Positions 34,172-45,770 of a stretch of 64,000 nucleotides of DNA are shown here, one piece after another; positions within the stretch are counted from its first letter, which is position 1, and the number at the start of each line of letters is the position of its first letter. The notes below the pieces were generated by a model, which saw only the letters and a program-made list of their open reading frames with translations, made no database searches and was not told the origin of the DNA. The stretch lies in NCBI GenBank assembly GCA_029448655.1, contig JACCLO010000003.1:3472001-3536000 (forward strand), in the 5' to 3' direction. A program made the position numbers and the translations under genes. Source of the stretch: Wolfiporia cocos (taxonomy: Eukaryota > Basidiomycota > Agaricomycetes > Polyporales > Phaeolaceae).

Positions 34172-36202
34172 ATGTCTCTCTTGCGCGATATCACAGTTCA
34201 GGCGCTGCCTTTTGTGGACAAGCTCATTTTCTGGCTAGCCGTGATTCCGATCATCAGCATCGCGGTACGGTACACTGTGCCTTATCTCCTCGATCCACTG
34301 GGACTCCGCGTGTTTCCTGGCCCCATCTTGGCTAAGTTTACCATCGGCTGGTTGCCGTGGATCGTCAGCCAGAACCGTTGGTCCTTCACTGTCAACCGTT
34401 TACACCAGAAGTATGGTGAGTGGCGCCATTGATTGAGTTGAGCGCTGCCAATATAGGGCTTTGATCTGATGCGCCACAGGGACATTCGTACGTTTGTCAC
34501 CCAATTACGTCTCGATCGCCCATCCTGCCGCGCTTTCTGCGGTGTATGGCCATTCGTCGGGAACCACAAAAGCTCCGTATTACGAGGTTTTTGGGAACTT
34601 CAAGGCGAGGGACCTGTTCAATATTCTCTCACGTCCCGAGCATGCAAGAAGGCGGCGGATTGAATCGCACATGTTCTCGCTGCAGAGTGTGCGCGCGCTC
34701 GAGATCAATGCACGGGTACATCACAACAACTTGGTCAACCAGTGGGAGAGACTGTATTTGTATGTGAAACAGGCGGAGGGAGGTGGGATAAGAGAGGACA
34801 AGCTAGGTGCGTCCGCTTGGAGAGTGAAAGATGGTCGTGTCTGGTTCAATTGCATGCCTTGTGAGTTGCTGTGTTACATAACTTCACAAGCGCCAAAATA
34901 ACGACCATTGTGATGTGGCAGGGTTCAGCTACTGGTCGTTTGATACTATTGGTTAGCATTGAGGCTCACGAGGTCACTGGCTATATCCTCATGCAACTGA
35001 CATCCTATGCCCTCAGGCGACCTTGCTTTTGGTTCCCCATTCGGGATGCTTTCTGCCGCGAGCGACACAGTCCGGGTCGCTAAATCAGTCAAAGAAAGCC
35101 TGGCGACATTTGGGACCTCATCCAACGCGGAAGAATTCGGGTTCGAAACGGAAGAGATAGCTATCGAGAAGTTGTTGAACGAACAAGGTCATCTTCTTGC
35201 AATACTCGGCTGGCTCCCGGGGTATTGGCGACGCATTGTTCAAATGCTGCCTGCCTATCGTTTTGGCGTGGAGGCCGCCCCCAAAATGGCTGGACTAGCG
35301 GTGGCTGCTGTCGGCAAGCGACTCAATAATCCCGCCGCCCGCGAGGACATGCTGAACAGGTTGCTGGACGCCCGTGATGAAAATGGAAAACCCATGAGCC
35401 CTGAAGAACTGAGTGCGGAGGCATTTGTACTCATAATAGCGGGGGCTGACACCACTGCTAAGTGAGTGAGATCGAGTCCCCCTTTGCTTTTGACATTGAT
35501 GACGACTACCTGTACCTCCAGCACATCGTGCGCGACGACATATTACCTCGCTCGTGATCAACGAGTGCAAGCAAAGCTTCAGGCAGAGCTCGACGAAGCT
35601 TTAAAGTCGATCGACTCAGCAGTCGCGCCCTACGATGCGGTCAAAAATCTTCCATACCTTGATGCCGTAATAAACGAGGGACTCAGATTGCATGCTACTG
35701 TCGGTGCAGGACTCCCCCGCGTCGTTCCTGAAGGCGGCCTGACTGTGCTCGGCCACACCTTCAAAGAAGGCACCTGGGTCAGCGTACCTATCTATCACCT
35801 TCACCGAGACGAGAGTATCTGGGGAGAGAATGCCAACGAATTCTATCCGGAGCGCTGGATTGAAGCTAGTGGAGATCGGAAGAAGGCGATGCTCGACGCG
35901 TTCGCCCCGTTCTCAGTCGGTCCTAGGTTAGCGATGCTTGCGCCTTCGAGTCGTATTCCAGCAGCTGATTGCGTCTTACAGGGCATGCATCGGTCGCAAC
36001 CTTGCGCTGATGCAGCTTCACATCATTCTCTCGACTCTGTTCCATCGATTCGACTTTGTCCTCGAGTCTCATGATCCGGTGCGTCGCTTGGCCGTACAAT
36101 AGATGCTGCACTGCTGACGTATAGAATTAGCTCCCTGTTCAGGATAGTTTTGTTCGCAAGCCTAAGCGGTGTGTGATAGGCATCAAGTCCAGGAAGCTGT
36201 GA
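34172..36202 (+). CDS. Cytochrome P450 monooxygenase, CYP53-like, seven exons, apparently intact
   Basis: Heme-thiolate monooxygenase, probably anchored in the ER membrane. Exons inferred from GT-AG sites and reading continuity are 34172-34415, 34480-34860, 34922-34951, 35017-35461, 35522-35926, 35982-36078 and 36143-36202, giving 553 residues, a normal P450 length. Visible features are an N-terminal membrane helix followed by [27 protein letters not shown]-helix AGADTTANTS, K-helix EGLR, the FYPERW motif and the heme-binding FSVGPRACIG with the cysteine ligand split across an intron junction. Overall layout resembles CYP53 benzoate 4-hydroxylases, so an aromatic-acid hydroxylase role is plausible, but the substrate is inferred. 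An alternative acceptor at 36124 gives an immediate stop, so 36142 is preferred. Two dead relatives lie in the window. Confidence 0.85.
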
Positions 36203-37328
36203 ATGAAACCCCGTGGGCCGCGAAGATGTCCGCATATTTCATTGCATGGGATACGTCCGTAAAGGAGCCGTTCATCCCGGTGCATATCTGTGTTGTTCGA
36301 TGTTTTCCATTGGGAGGCTGGTGTAGCACAACGCCCATGAGAACGCCTTATAGTAGTCACTTTGACGTAGATTGGTTGGATTGTACATGTCAGCTGATCA
36401 TATTGTTGTACTTGCAGCATGGAGTTTTGTTAAATGGACGTATCCCGCCTCTGGCATTCGAGTCTTCCGCGACTCTGCCATCCCGCAAAATGCACAACAT
36501 ATTCTGAGAGAATCCGAGAGAGCACTATATTCAGTGAACACGACGAGACAACTAAAGATGTAATAGATAAGAAACCATGCAGATATGAACGATAATGGTC
36601 TTGGAAGGCAATGAGACCATCCCTTGGAGACAAGGGACTGCTTGGTCAGAGAGATCTCCGACAGACAGCTGCCTATCTGACTTCACGAGCGATGAGAAGA
36701 CCGCCAACGTAGCTCGGGCAATGTATATTTCAACATCAAGGCGCGACGCCATCGAGCTGTTGCTTAACCGGTGGAGCGTAGATACGATCGTCATTGTTGG
36801 CGTACGTCGGATGCTCATGAGCAGAGTGACGAAGAAGATCAGCAGCAACCGACGACAAAAGTACTTTGGGTGAGACCACTTCAGCGCATAGGTTTGCGAA
36901 GTCAAGACTTGTAACACACCAGTGAGAGTTGCGACTAAGTTTGACTCGCGATGGTCACAGATCATGCAGTTTGTGACATACCGTGTACCGCATGGATGCA
37001 TCGCCCCAAGCTATGACCAGGCTTTCAAAGTTCAGACCATTCATCGCCTGGCAGCATCGTCTTTGGTGTACTATCCAGCATGGCCGTATCAGCATCAATT
37101 CCCACTCCTGTTTGACATGTCCTGCTACCACATACAATAGTGATTCTTTCAGTACGTGCCATCCTCTCTTTCTTATTTTGTGGTAGGTCATTTTCTAAAA
37201 TCTGCGTGAGTATCAATTAACCGAGACAAACCTAGGCCAGATCGTGGTCTGTTAGCAGCACACCTCCAGATTGATCATTTCGTCTAAGGCGTCACTCAGG
37301 CCTGTTATTCTCAGTGTGCTCAGTTACA
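36203..37328. other. No gene recognised downstream of the P450 gene
   Basis: Several overlapping frames of 60-150 codons occur on both strands (longest 36552-37001 minus), none with a recognisable domain or intron pattern. It is probably the P450 3' flank and unique intergenic DNA. Confidence 0.4.
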
Positions 37329-37336
37329 AGTATCTC

Positions 37337-38297
37337 TAGTGTTGCCGAAGTTCAGTTCGGTTCAGGTTCAGGGGGGTCTGGGGCTGAACCCAGAACCGAA
37401 CCGACTGCAGGGAGCCTGATCCTGAACCTGAACCTGGACTGAACCTGGTGAACTGGTTCATCAGGTTCGGTTCATGGTTCGAACTAGGTTCGAACCGCTA
37501 AGTTACCTGCTTCTATAAAGTGTAAAAATAATAATTTAGACACCAACTTCATGCACCTTTCTATGTATACCAATTGCCCTCTATTGCCTACCTCATTCCC
37601 GGCACTATTGAACCCACCAAAGTAATCACACTTCAAGTTCTGCAGTGCCTCCATTTGGTGTCTATTGGGCTGAATTCCAAAGTGGCTCTTAATCTTGATT
37701 AGAGTGGTAAACATAAATTTTAGATGCACAATAATCACTCAAGGCAGCCATTTTGAGCAGTTCAGTAATGAGAGTTTGTGATTGTGAATTAGCTTGAGGC
37801 AAACCTCAATAACAAACCATTCTTAGACAACACTGTATATAACCTAGGATCATGGATATGAAGTGGAACATAATCTTCTACGTTTCTTACTTCATCTGAC
37901 AGCAACAAATGCAGCCCAGTGCCACAGAAAGCATGGTGATCCCAGCATGGGGTTGAGCCCTTGCCATATTGGGAGACTAGATTATATGAGTGCTGATGCT
38001 TGCTATGGTGAAGCCAGCTATCCATAACTTACTGCAACAACACTATAGCAAAGATGGCAAGAACATAATCGTAATTGATGCTTATCCACCAGTGGCTACA
38101 CAGAATATGTTAATGCTATGTGGTTCAAGGTTCAGTCTGGTTTGAACCTGGTTCAAGGGTACCCATGACCCCCCTGAACCAAGAACCGAACCTTGATGTC
38201 CTACCCTGAACCGGACCTGGGCTGAACCTGAAACTAGGTTCGGTTCAGGTGGTTCAGGTTCTGAACCTTGGTTCTGAACTGAACTTCGGCAACACTA
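37337..38297. mobile_element. hAT-like MITE with GGTTC arrays, TSD AGTATCTC
   Basis: TAGTGTTGCCGAAGTTCAG ends, with perfect 8-bp duplication AGTATCTC. It is 961 bp, related to 3459-5190 in the reverse orientation and sharing the interior around GGATAAGCATCAATTACG. No transposase. Confidence 0.87.
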
Positions 38298-38459
38298 AGT
38301 ATCTCAACGAGAACATAAAGCCCTTCCCCTCTAACTGGTCCATCGAGGGCTGCTATCCTGGACACATGCCCCCAATCTCACGTTCAAACTGGTAATTACA
38401 ATGCATACGTCCACCTAACCCTGACAGAAGCTGATCAGTCGCACTGATTAACGGTCAAA

Positions 38460-39073
38460 TAGTGATGTGCAAAGCCCGGCTCAAAGCCGTGAGCCGGGCC
38501 TGGCCGAGCCGACTTGAGCCGGGCCGAGCCGAGCCTTGGGAGTGGCTTACAACGGCTTAGGGCCCGGCTTGGATTGTGAGCCAGCCGTAGCTGAGCTCTG
38601 AGCCGGTGGCTTTAGGCATGCAACTGTAACTTTGTTGTAATGAGTGAAAATAGGTCCGTTGGTACAAGATTTTGCATACTTTCATCCTAAATATTCTCAA
38701 CAACCATACAATGACTTTGACTGGTGCAGGACTTTGTAACTAATGCGATCAGGGTTGTGATTGGGGTTGTGATCGAGACCTAGATTTTTCGTCAGTGTCA
38801 TGGGCAGCTATAACAGTACTTGTAGATCAGGACAACAATAAATAGCGGACATTTGTGCATTCTGAATGTGTTGTGCTGCAATTTTGAGCTGTACAAACCA
38901 ATAACTTTGAGGTCCTTCCTGATTGCCTATAAGCCCTGGCCTGAGCCTGAGCTGGGCCCGAGCCGGCCTGAGCCGTCATGGAGGGCCCGGCCTGACATTT
39001 TGCTGAGCCCGAGCCCTTCAAAGCCGGGCCCAAGCCCCGGGCTTTGAGCCGAGCCGGGCTTTGCACATCACTA
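38460..39073. mobile_element. hAT-like MITE with GCCGGGC/GAGCC arrays, TSD CGGTCAAA
   Basis: TAGTGATGTGCAAAGCCCGG to GCACATCACTA, with perfect CGGTCAAA on both sides. Same subfamily as 41352-41956 (shared interior GATCGAGACC...ACTTGTAGATC) and a sister of 19827-20458. Confidence 0.87.
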
Positions 39074-39282
39074 CGGTCAAATAGAATGCAGCATTCTGAT
39101 ATTGGGTATTACCTAGTCGAGTCTGTCCGTACAATGCGTGCAGTCTTAGTATCAGGTTAATCTTGATGCTGAGTGGCAAAACGTAGAGTTTCAGTGCCAC
39201 AGATGCATTTTTAGAGACACCGCAGATGCATCTGGGGCTCTCTAAGTCATCGAAATTAGGCGCCCATTGGTACCAAAATAAA

Positions 39283-39366
39283 GCGTCACAAGCCGGGAAT
39301 CAAACCAGGAACCATGAAACGTCAGCAAAACAGCAACTGAAACCACTCAGCTAAAGTGGTTAGTGA
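39283..39366 (-). ncRNA. tRNA-like module (left head, family 2)
   Basis: On the minus strand TTTAGCTGAGTGGTTT (A box) and CTGGTTTGATTCCCGG (B box) are at tRNA spacing, followed by CTTGTGACGC. The T stem pairs as CCTGG/CCCGG. Decayed elsewhere; no amino acid assigned. Confidence 0.55.
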
Positions 39367-39660
39367 AAGGGAGATCTTGTGCAAATATATAGTCAGTAGT
39401 TGATATAATAACGGTTGTAAAAGATTTAACATTCTGCTCATATGTCAGTAAGCTCAAGTGTTCCTTGAGCTCAGAATGCATCTCTTTATTATTAATGTAT
39501 CCCACAACCCATATGTATCTGCAATGAGGTAAGGATGCTGTCATAGATTACCTACAGGGCAATTGGAACATTGCACTAAGGTGTGAATTGACAATTAACA
39601 GCTATGGTGATGAAAGGACATCAAATAGATCATATTGACAAGTTTGTGACTGGATACCAA

Positions 39661-39730
39661 GACCATTTGGTGAAGTGGTACAGGTTGTGACCTCGCTGAT
39701 CCCAGGTCAAGTGTTCGAACCCTGCACAGG
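39661..39730 (+). ncRNA. tRNA-like module (right head, family 2)
   Basis: TTTGGTGAAGTGGTACAGG resembles a D-arm with A box; GTGTTCGAACCCTGCAC is the B box and T arm. It is unrelated in detail to the left head of the same element, so the two ends were assembled from different tRNA-like units. Confidence 0.55.
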
Positions 39731-39870
39731 TATTTCTTGTGCAGACGCATCTTATTTTATTCAGATGCATCTATGCAGCATGCTTGGGCGTTAATATTGC
39801 TTAGAGAGCCCCAGATGCATCTGCGGTGTCTCTAAAGATGCATCTCCGGCACTGAAGTCCCTCGCAAAAC

Positions 39871-40442
39871 ACCTGTGGCGCTGGTTGACTGGAGCTTTAG
39901 CCGAGGGTCAATATGGTGCAAGCGGAGGTGCTGACATGACGCTTATGAGTATATTCTGATGGCAGCTTTCTACCTTTCAATATTGGACATTATCAATTAA
40001 GGGAAGACAACAGACCTTGGTGGGAAGATTTGGAAGGTGATGTGCCTGTATGTCCGATATCAGCTAGTTGTAAGATGTGCATCATGTGCAACGTTGACCT
40101 ACATGAGAACGAATAGACCAAAGTATCTGGACATGAAGTATAGGAATTTACAAAGAGCATCGGCCAACCTGCGGAGACTCATGTTAGTTACTATACTGCA
40201 CAGCAACTCGATTCATGCCTGCCTCCATATCAACGCTATCTAAAGTCGGATAAAGCTTCAGCTCCAATGGTATAAACCATATAGTTTGTAGAACCTCATC
40301 TTGCAATGAGTACACAAGATCATACAGTAGCCAGGCCATCGCTGCTGCTACAGAACATTGTATTCTACCAGCACCAACAGCTCTCAATGATCAGCTCCAA
40401 GCTCACTTACAGGAATGGAAAGCCGCCGCTTGCGCCAGTCTC
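39871..40442. other. No gene recognised
   Basis: Unique-looking sequence between two inverted tRNA-like elements; the longest frame is 68 codons (40037-40243 plus). No domain or splice pattern is recognisable. Confidence 0.4.
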
Positions 40443-41180
40443 GTAGAGTTTCAGTCAACTATCTTAATCTACCAACTGCCCTTCGCTTAAGAAATCGCAG
40501 TTGCGAGCTAGGTTTGCACGCAGATTAATCTGCTAACTGCGGCAGATTAATCTGCTAACTGCGGCAGATTAATCTACTGTGACAATAAAATGGTACATCC
40601 GGATTTGAACCAAGGACCTTAGCACAGATCAGAATAAGAGCATCGCAGCATGATTAGCCAACTGAGCCATAGTGGCAACAGTTACCCTTGACCAATCAAA
40701 ATATACATAACGCAAATTTTACACACAATTTTCGCAAATCATCAAGGCAACTAACTGCTCCAACAAGCATACAGAAATCAATGATAGTGGTAGCTTGATT
40801 TACCATGCTTGACCTGGAGCAACTCACCATGGGAAAGCTGAATACACTGGAATCACAGGTCTTTAGAGGCAGATTCATTTGTATTTGTGTTATGAAAGAT
40901 GTTAAACTGCAAAAATGAAGTTTACAAAATACTCGAAATATTGCTTAAAATGGGGCAGACACTAGTCGCACTGTAGCTCAGTTGGCTAACGTATGCTGTG
41001 ATGCTGTTATTCTCATCTGCGCTAAGGTCCTTGGTTCAAATCCGGGATGTGCCATTTTATTGTCACAGTAGATTAATCTGCCGCAGTTAGCAGATTAATC
41101 TGCGTGCAAACCTAGCTCGCAACTGCGATTTCTTAAGTGAAGGGCAGTTGGCAGATTAAGATAATTGACTGAAGTCCCTC
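40443..41180. mobile_element. Inverted tRNA-like element, family 1
   Basis: 738 bp, GTAGAGTTTCAGT to ACTGAAGTCCCTC, with family 1 tails and heads (minus head about 40593-40680, plus head about 40968-41054). It is oriented opposite to 5505-6220, with one extra copy of the GCGGCAGATTAATCTGCTAA tail motif. The flanks CAGTCTC and TGCCTCG do not match, so one flank was probably replaced. It lies just before the P450 relic's promoter. Confidence 0.75.
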
Positions 41181-41351
41181 TGCCTCGGGATGGCTATAAA
41201 GTACCTCGACTTCGGGAAGCGAGGATAGCCGTACAGTAGAACAACTCAGCATTATGACCGACCTTGATGACACTATTGGTGTTGCTCGGCTTCTGACAGT
41301 CGTGCAGAAGCCCGCCTTCTGGTTGGCATTGATCACCCCTGTTGTTGTGAT

Positions 41352-41956
41352 TAGTGATGTGCAAAGCACGGCTCGGCTCAAAGCCCGGGGCTTGGGCCCG
41401 GCTTTGAAGGGCTCGGGCTCAGTGAAATGTCAAGCCGGGCCCTCCTTGACGGCTCAGGCCGGCCTGGGCCAGGCTCAGGCTCAGGCTGGGGCTTATGGGT
41501 AATCAGGTAGGACCTCGGAATTATTGGCTTGTGCAGTTCAAATGACAGCACAACATATTCAGAATGCTTATATGTCTACTATTTGTTGATAATCTGATCT
41601 ACAAGTGTTTTTACAGCTGCTTATGATGTTGACCGAAAATCCAGATCTCGATCACAACCCCGATCACAACAGTAGTCACAACATTCTGCACCGTGTTAGC
41701 AGATCACAAGTCATTGTAATGGCCGTTGAGATCATATAAGGTGAATTGATGCAAAATCTTAAACCATTTTCGCTAATTTTAACAACACCACAGCTGTGCG
41801 CCTAAAGCCGCCGGCTCAGGGCTCGGCTACGGCCGGCTCACGATCCAAGCCGGGCCCTGAGCCGTCTTAAGCCGCCCCCAGGCTCGGCTCGGCTCGGCTT
41901 AAGTCGGCTCGGCCAGGCCTGGCTCACGGCTCAAAGCCGTGCTTTGCACATCACTA
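41352..41956. mobile_element. hAT-like MITE in P450 relic exon 1, TSD GTTGTGAT/C
   Basis: TAGTGATGTGCAAAGC to GCACATCACTA, 605 bp, with 8-bp flanks matching at 7 positions. Subterminal GCCGGGC and GGCTCAGGC arrays. Same subfamily as 38460-39073. Confidence 0.82.
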
Positions 41957-41974
41957 GTTGTGACCGTGGTGCTT

Positions 41975-42654
41975 GAGGGACTTCAGTGCCGGAGATGCAT
42001 CTTTAGAGACACCACAGATGCATCTGGGGCTCTCTAAGCAATATTAACGCCCAAGCATGCTGCATAGATGCATCTGAATAAAATAAGATGCATCTGCACA
42101 AGAAATACCTGTGTGGGGTTCGAACACTTGACCTGGGATCAGCGAAGTCACAACCTATACCACTTCACCAGATGGTCTTGGTATCCAGTCACATATTGTC
42201 AATATGATCCATTTAATGTCCTTTCATCACTGTGGCTGCTGGTTGTCAAGTCACACCTTAGTGCAATGTTCCATATTGCCCTGTAGGTAATTTATGACAG
42301 CATCCCTACCTCATTGCAGATACATATGGGTTGTGGGATACATTAATAAAGAGATGCATTCTGAGTTCAAGGAACACTTGAGCTTACTGACATATGAGCA
42401 GAATGTTAAATTCTTTTTACAACCGTTATTATATCAACTACTGACTATGTATTTGCATGGGATCTTCCTTTCACTAACCGCTTTAGCTGAGTGGTTTTGG
42501 TTGCTGTTTCACTGAGGTCTCATGGTTCCTGGTTCGATTCCCGGCTTGTGACGCTTTATTTTGGTACTAACGGGTGCCTAATCTCGATGACCTAGAGAGC
42601 CCCAGATGCATCTGCGGTGTCTCTAAAGATGCATCTGTGGCACTGAAACTCTAC
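41975..42654. mobile_element. Inverted tRNA-like element, family 2, in P450 relic exon 1, TSD (A/G)GTGCTT
   Basis: 680 bp, GAGGGACTTCAGT to ACTGAAACTCTAC, flanks GGTGCTT and AGTGCTT. It is a reverse-oriented copy of 39183-39863 with both different heads retained (minus about 42108-42177, plus about 42471-42550). It lies 18 bp from the hAT-like MITE. Confidence 0.83.
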
Positions 42655-43124
42655 AGTGCTTGTCGTATCTTACCTCTATGATCCACTGGGACTTCGAGTA
42701 TTCCCTGGGCCCACATTGGCCAAGCTGACAAGTGGCTGGATGGCATCTAAACCGTCATGTAATGTGCCATTCAGAAACATTCATGCATCTCTTGCCTGAC
42801 AACATGTCAATCACCCATCCCGCCACGCTCAATACGATATATGGCCATTCCGCCGGAACCACGAAGGCACCGTTCTATGACGCTTTTTCCAACTTTAGGG
42901 CATGGAATATGTTCAACACGCACTTGCGCGCTGAGCATTCCCGGAACGCCACAATGAGTCAAATATGTTCTCTCCGCAGAGCGTCCACACGCTCGAAGGT
43001 ACGGCACGCATTCACTACGGCAATCTCATATGTACTCCACACACAGAGTGGCAGTGCTGTGGTGGGCAACTTAATTGGATGTGAATGGTGAGTAGATGAC
43101 GGGTGCGTTTGGTTCAACTGGCGG

Positions 43125-45592
43125 CATCAGCAAAGTGCAAGTTAGAATATAATGCATTACAATCCATACAATTATAGTAAGTCTTGCCGTCTGAGGTGAA
43201 GGTTTATATTGCATGTTAATGAGCTTTTTTTGTGCACGGGTCATATAAGTTTGTACCCCACATGAGTTGACATGGCCAAGTAACCATGACTTATGGCATC
43301 ATATTGTGTCCCTCACAAAATGTAGAAGCGTACATTAGCAACCATGGGAAACTGGGGCCAATATGGGGGTAGCACATTGGCAATGGCCTGCAATATGCTG
43401 CCCGTGTTGTGGTAAACTGCATCTTATTTTCATGGCTTGTGCAGCTCAGCATATTAAATATATATACAGGATTTACAATATAGGTCTCATCCACTACATG
43501 TACAAAAGAGATTGGGAACAGTCTCAGAGACTGTGAACATGTTGAAAGTGCATGTGCATCGGATGTGGCACATGGTGTGATCTCGTTGCCATCATATGAG
43601 AACAGTCAGGTGGGTGAACGCACGTACCGGAATTCAGGTACGGCGGGGCCAGAAGTCGTACGATGGGACACCTGGAATGGATAGGGGCGCATCAGTATAT
43701 ATGCAAGTGCAGTGCAGGATGTACATACCAGCATGTGTATGCAAACTTAAACTCACCATACCTGAGCACGGTCCCTGGCGGGCAATAAGGCACGGTTGCA
43801 GCGCGACCCAAATTACGACATGGATGATATAAGTTCTGGAGAACATGTACATGCCTTACACATTCATTTGCAATCCAACTACTCACAAACACCATCAATG
43901 GATGGTGGGAAGTAGGGTTTGGCTGTAGGATGGCATGTGTCACAGATTATTCAGTGACGTTTCCTATATATAATGTTTTGGCTTTACCGGGAGTTGAACT
44001 CACAGCTTCACGACTATAGAGCACGTGACGTCCTTATTGGTGTCACGGTACTTACTGGAGATAACACGCATCTCTTACAGATAAGATAGTACATTAGATA
44101 AGCATTCTGGGCTATGACTTGTAGGCGCGCGCGCACAGGCCGCGTTGCTTTAGGGTAGACAATATGGCCTTTGGTTCAGCGCTCCTGATGTACATAAATA
44201 CTTGGGTCTTGAGGTGTTCCTACCTCAGACCTTTTAATCTCGACTTTGGGGCTTAGGCCCTCCATTGCTCGTTATCCCCCTGCTGTGCTCCTTGTGAATA
44301 CTCGTTAGTCTGTTGAAGTACCTCGACCTCGACTAAGGCTTGGGTACCCTTACGTCGACTTAGTCTTGGGAGTCAGGCTTGGAGTGGGACATTAGGCATT
44401 GAGGGATGACCCTAGAGTTTTGGGTCAGCATGACCTCAAATCGAATCAGCAGAGAGCTGTAGAAGGGAGGTGTCAGATATATGGACAGGCTTCGAAATAG
44501 CACATATCTCATCAATTTATTACCCTTGGCCACTGAAACATGGGCATGTGTGGTTGAAGGCAGGCAGTAACTTGCAACATGTGAACATGTATCAAACTAT
44601 CGCTGGCGAATGTGATAATGAAAGTAGACATATCACATACTGAAGTACTGCTCATACTGAGATTATCCCACCAATTATTGCAATCACTCAACAGATCCTC
44701 TCAGGGGGCTTATGGGAGATGCAGTATGCTCTGATAGTGGGATATCATGGTCAAGAGAAGAGTGCAATAGCACCGACGCACCATTCTTATGATGGTCCAT
44801 GAAACTGTCAAACCTAATTTGCTGGATATAGCAGATGTGTTATCATAATGCTGGCGACAATCGCACTTATGTGGGGGACACTAAGCCATTTTGGGTGATT
44901 ATGACATGGCAGTTTTCTGGACCACGTCAACAGGAAGTAGATTTCTAATTTACATAAGTTGATGTTTGTGATGATCATGTGGAGCCCGGGCTATGTGGCA
45001 GCTATGACTGCCTGTTGACAGTAGAGCAGCTTCAGGGTCCTGGAAGGCACTGGCTGGAACTAATAAGAACACTCCATTGAATGCTCGAAAAGGAAAATAT
45101 GGCAGCTGCGAATCTTGCCACAGTGATTATGCACACAGACTAGGGAATCCTTTCCCATTGACACAATCCAGGATAAAAGCCACTGAGTTATCAAAGACAA
45201 CACAGATTATGAAGCCCTTCATGAATGACACAAGCATCATAACTATGTTGTCCGGCATACAATGAGTAACTGTACTCTGCATCTCTCTGCTGTTCACACA
45301 GTGCACAACACAGCTGCGTTGATTCGTGCTCTGTTCTTATCGTTATGCTTCCCCCCAACTCATGCTGACTATGCAAAATAGATTTGGGGCATATTAGCAT
45401 ACCATTGGCAACTAGTCCTCCGGGCTTACTTTTCTTTCTAATGAATTACAATGTATTACCTTAGGCTTCATATTTCATGCAACATTGGCATCGCGATTTT
45501 TTATATGATTTTCGATTATATTTGAGTACAATCTCAAGCACAGGTTGGCGATCTATATAACCAGTTATAATGAAACTCGCGCTTTGCTGATG
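43125..45592. mobile_element. CATCAGCAAA-TIR element in P450 relic exon 2, carrying a solo LTR
   Basis: CATCAGCAAAGTGCAAGTTAG at the left, and its inverse CTCGCGCTTTGCTGATG at the right. The P450 exon 2 reading breaks at the left end and its last codons resume right after the right end, which fixes both boundaries. The solo LTR 43938-44427 is nested in it. No transposase frame was seen. Confidence 0.7.
43938..44427 (-). mobile_element. Solo LTR, 490 bp, TSD GCATG
   Basis: Minus-strand start TGACCCAAAACTC, end ATCTGTGACA, perfect GCATG on both sides. Close relative of 10850-11335. The T-arm-like GAGTTCAACTCCCGG lies ~50 bp from the 3' end. Confidence 0.87.
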
Positions 45593-45770
45593 TGCATGCC
45601 CTGTAAGACAGAGGTCTCAGCCTGTCGATTGGGCACTAGCTGATTGTCATTTCCCAGGGTTAAATTATTGGTCATTTGACACCATACTATGGCTGGACCC
45701 CTTCTGCACAATGAACTCTGCAGAGGCCCTATTGCAGTGAAAAGTCATGAAGAAAATTGTATAGATGGCG

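Larger units (their letters stand above)
39183..39863. mobile_element. Inverted tRNA-like element, family 2, TSD GCAAAAC
   Basis: 681 bp, left end GTAGAGTTTCAGT, right end ACTGAAGTCCCTC, with perfect GCAAAAC duplications. The tails (AGAGAGCCCCAGATGCATCT, TCTCTAAAGATGCATC) are shared inverted repeats. The two heads differ: the left one reads toward the left end, the right one toward the right end. It has the same terminal 13-mers as family 1 but unrelated tails. No coding capacity. Confidence 0.85.
41195..45770 (+). pseudogene. Cytochrome P450 relic, split by three transposon insertions
   Basis: The pieces follow the order of the intact P450. TATAAA is at 41195 and the start MTDLDDTIGVARLL at 41254-41351, interrupted by a hAT-like MITE (41352-41956) and an inverted tRNA-like element (41975-42654). 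Then come [20 protein letters not shown] at 42662-42745, exon 2 from MSITHPATLNTIYGHSAG to the VWFN region (42804-43120), a 2.47 kb TIR element (43125-45592), and exon 3 as NYWSFDTI after a conserved CAG acceptor near 45655. Exons after that are missing. The start resembles the intact gene only loosely, so this was a diverged paralogue before it died. Confidence 0.75.

Noticed and set aside
36552..37001. A 149-codon minus-strand frame downstream of the P450 gene
   Set aside because: No recognisable domain, several overlapping frames of similar length on the other strand, and no splice or promoter support.
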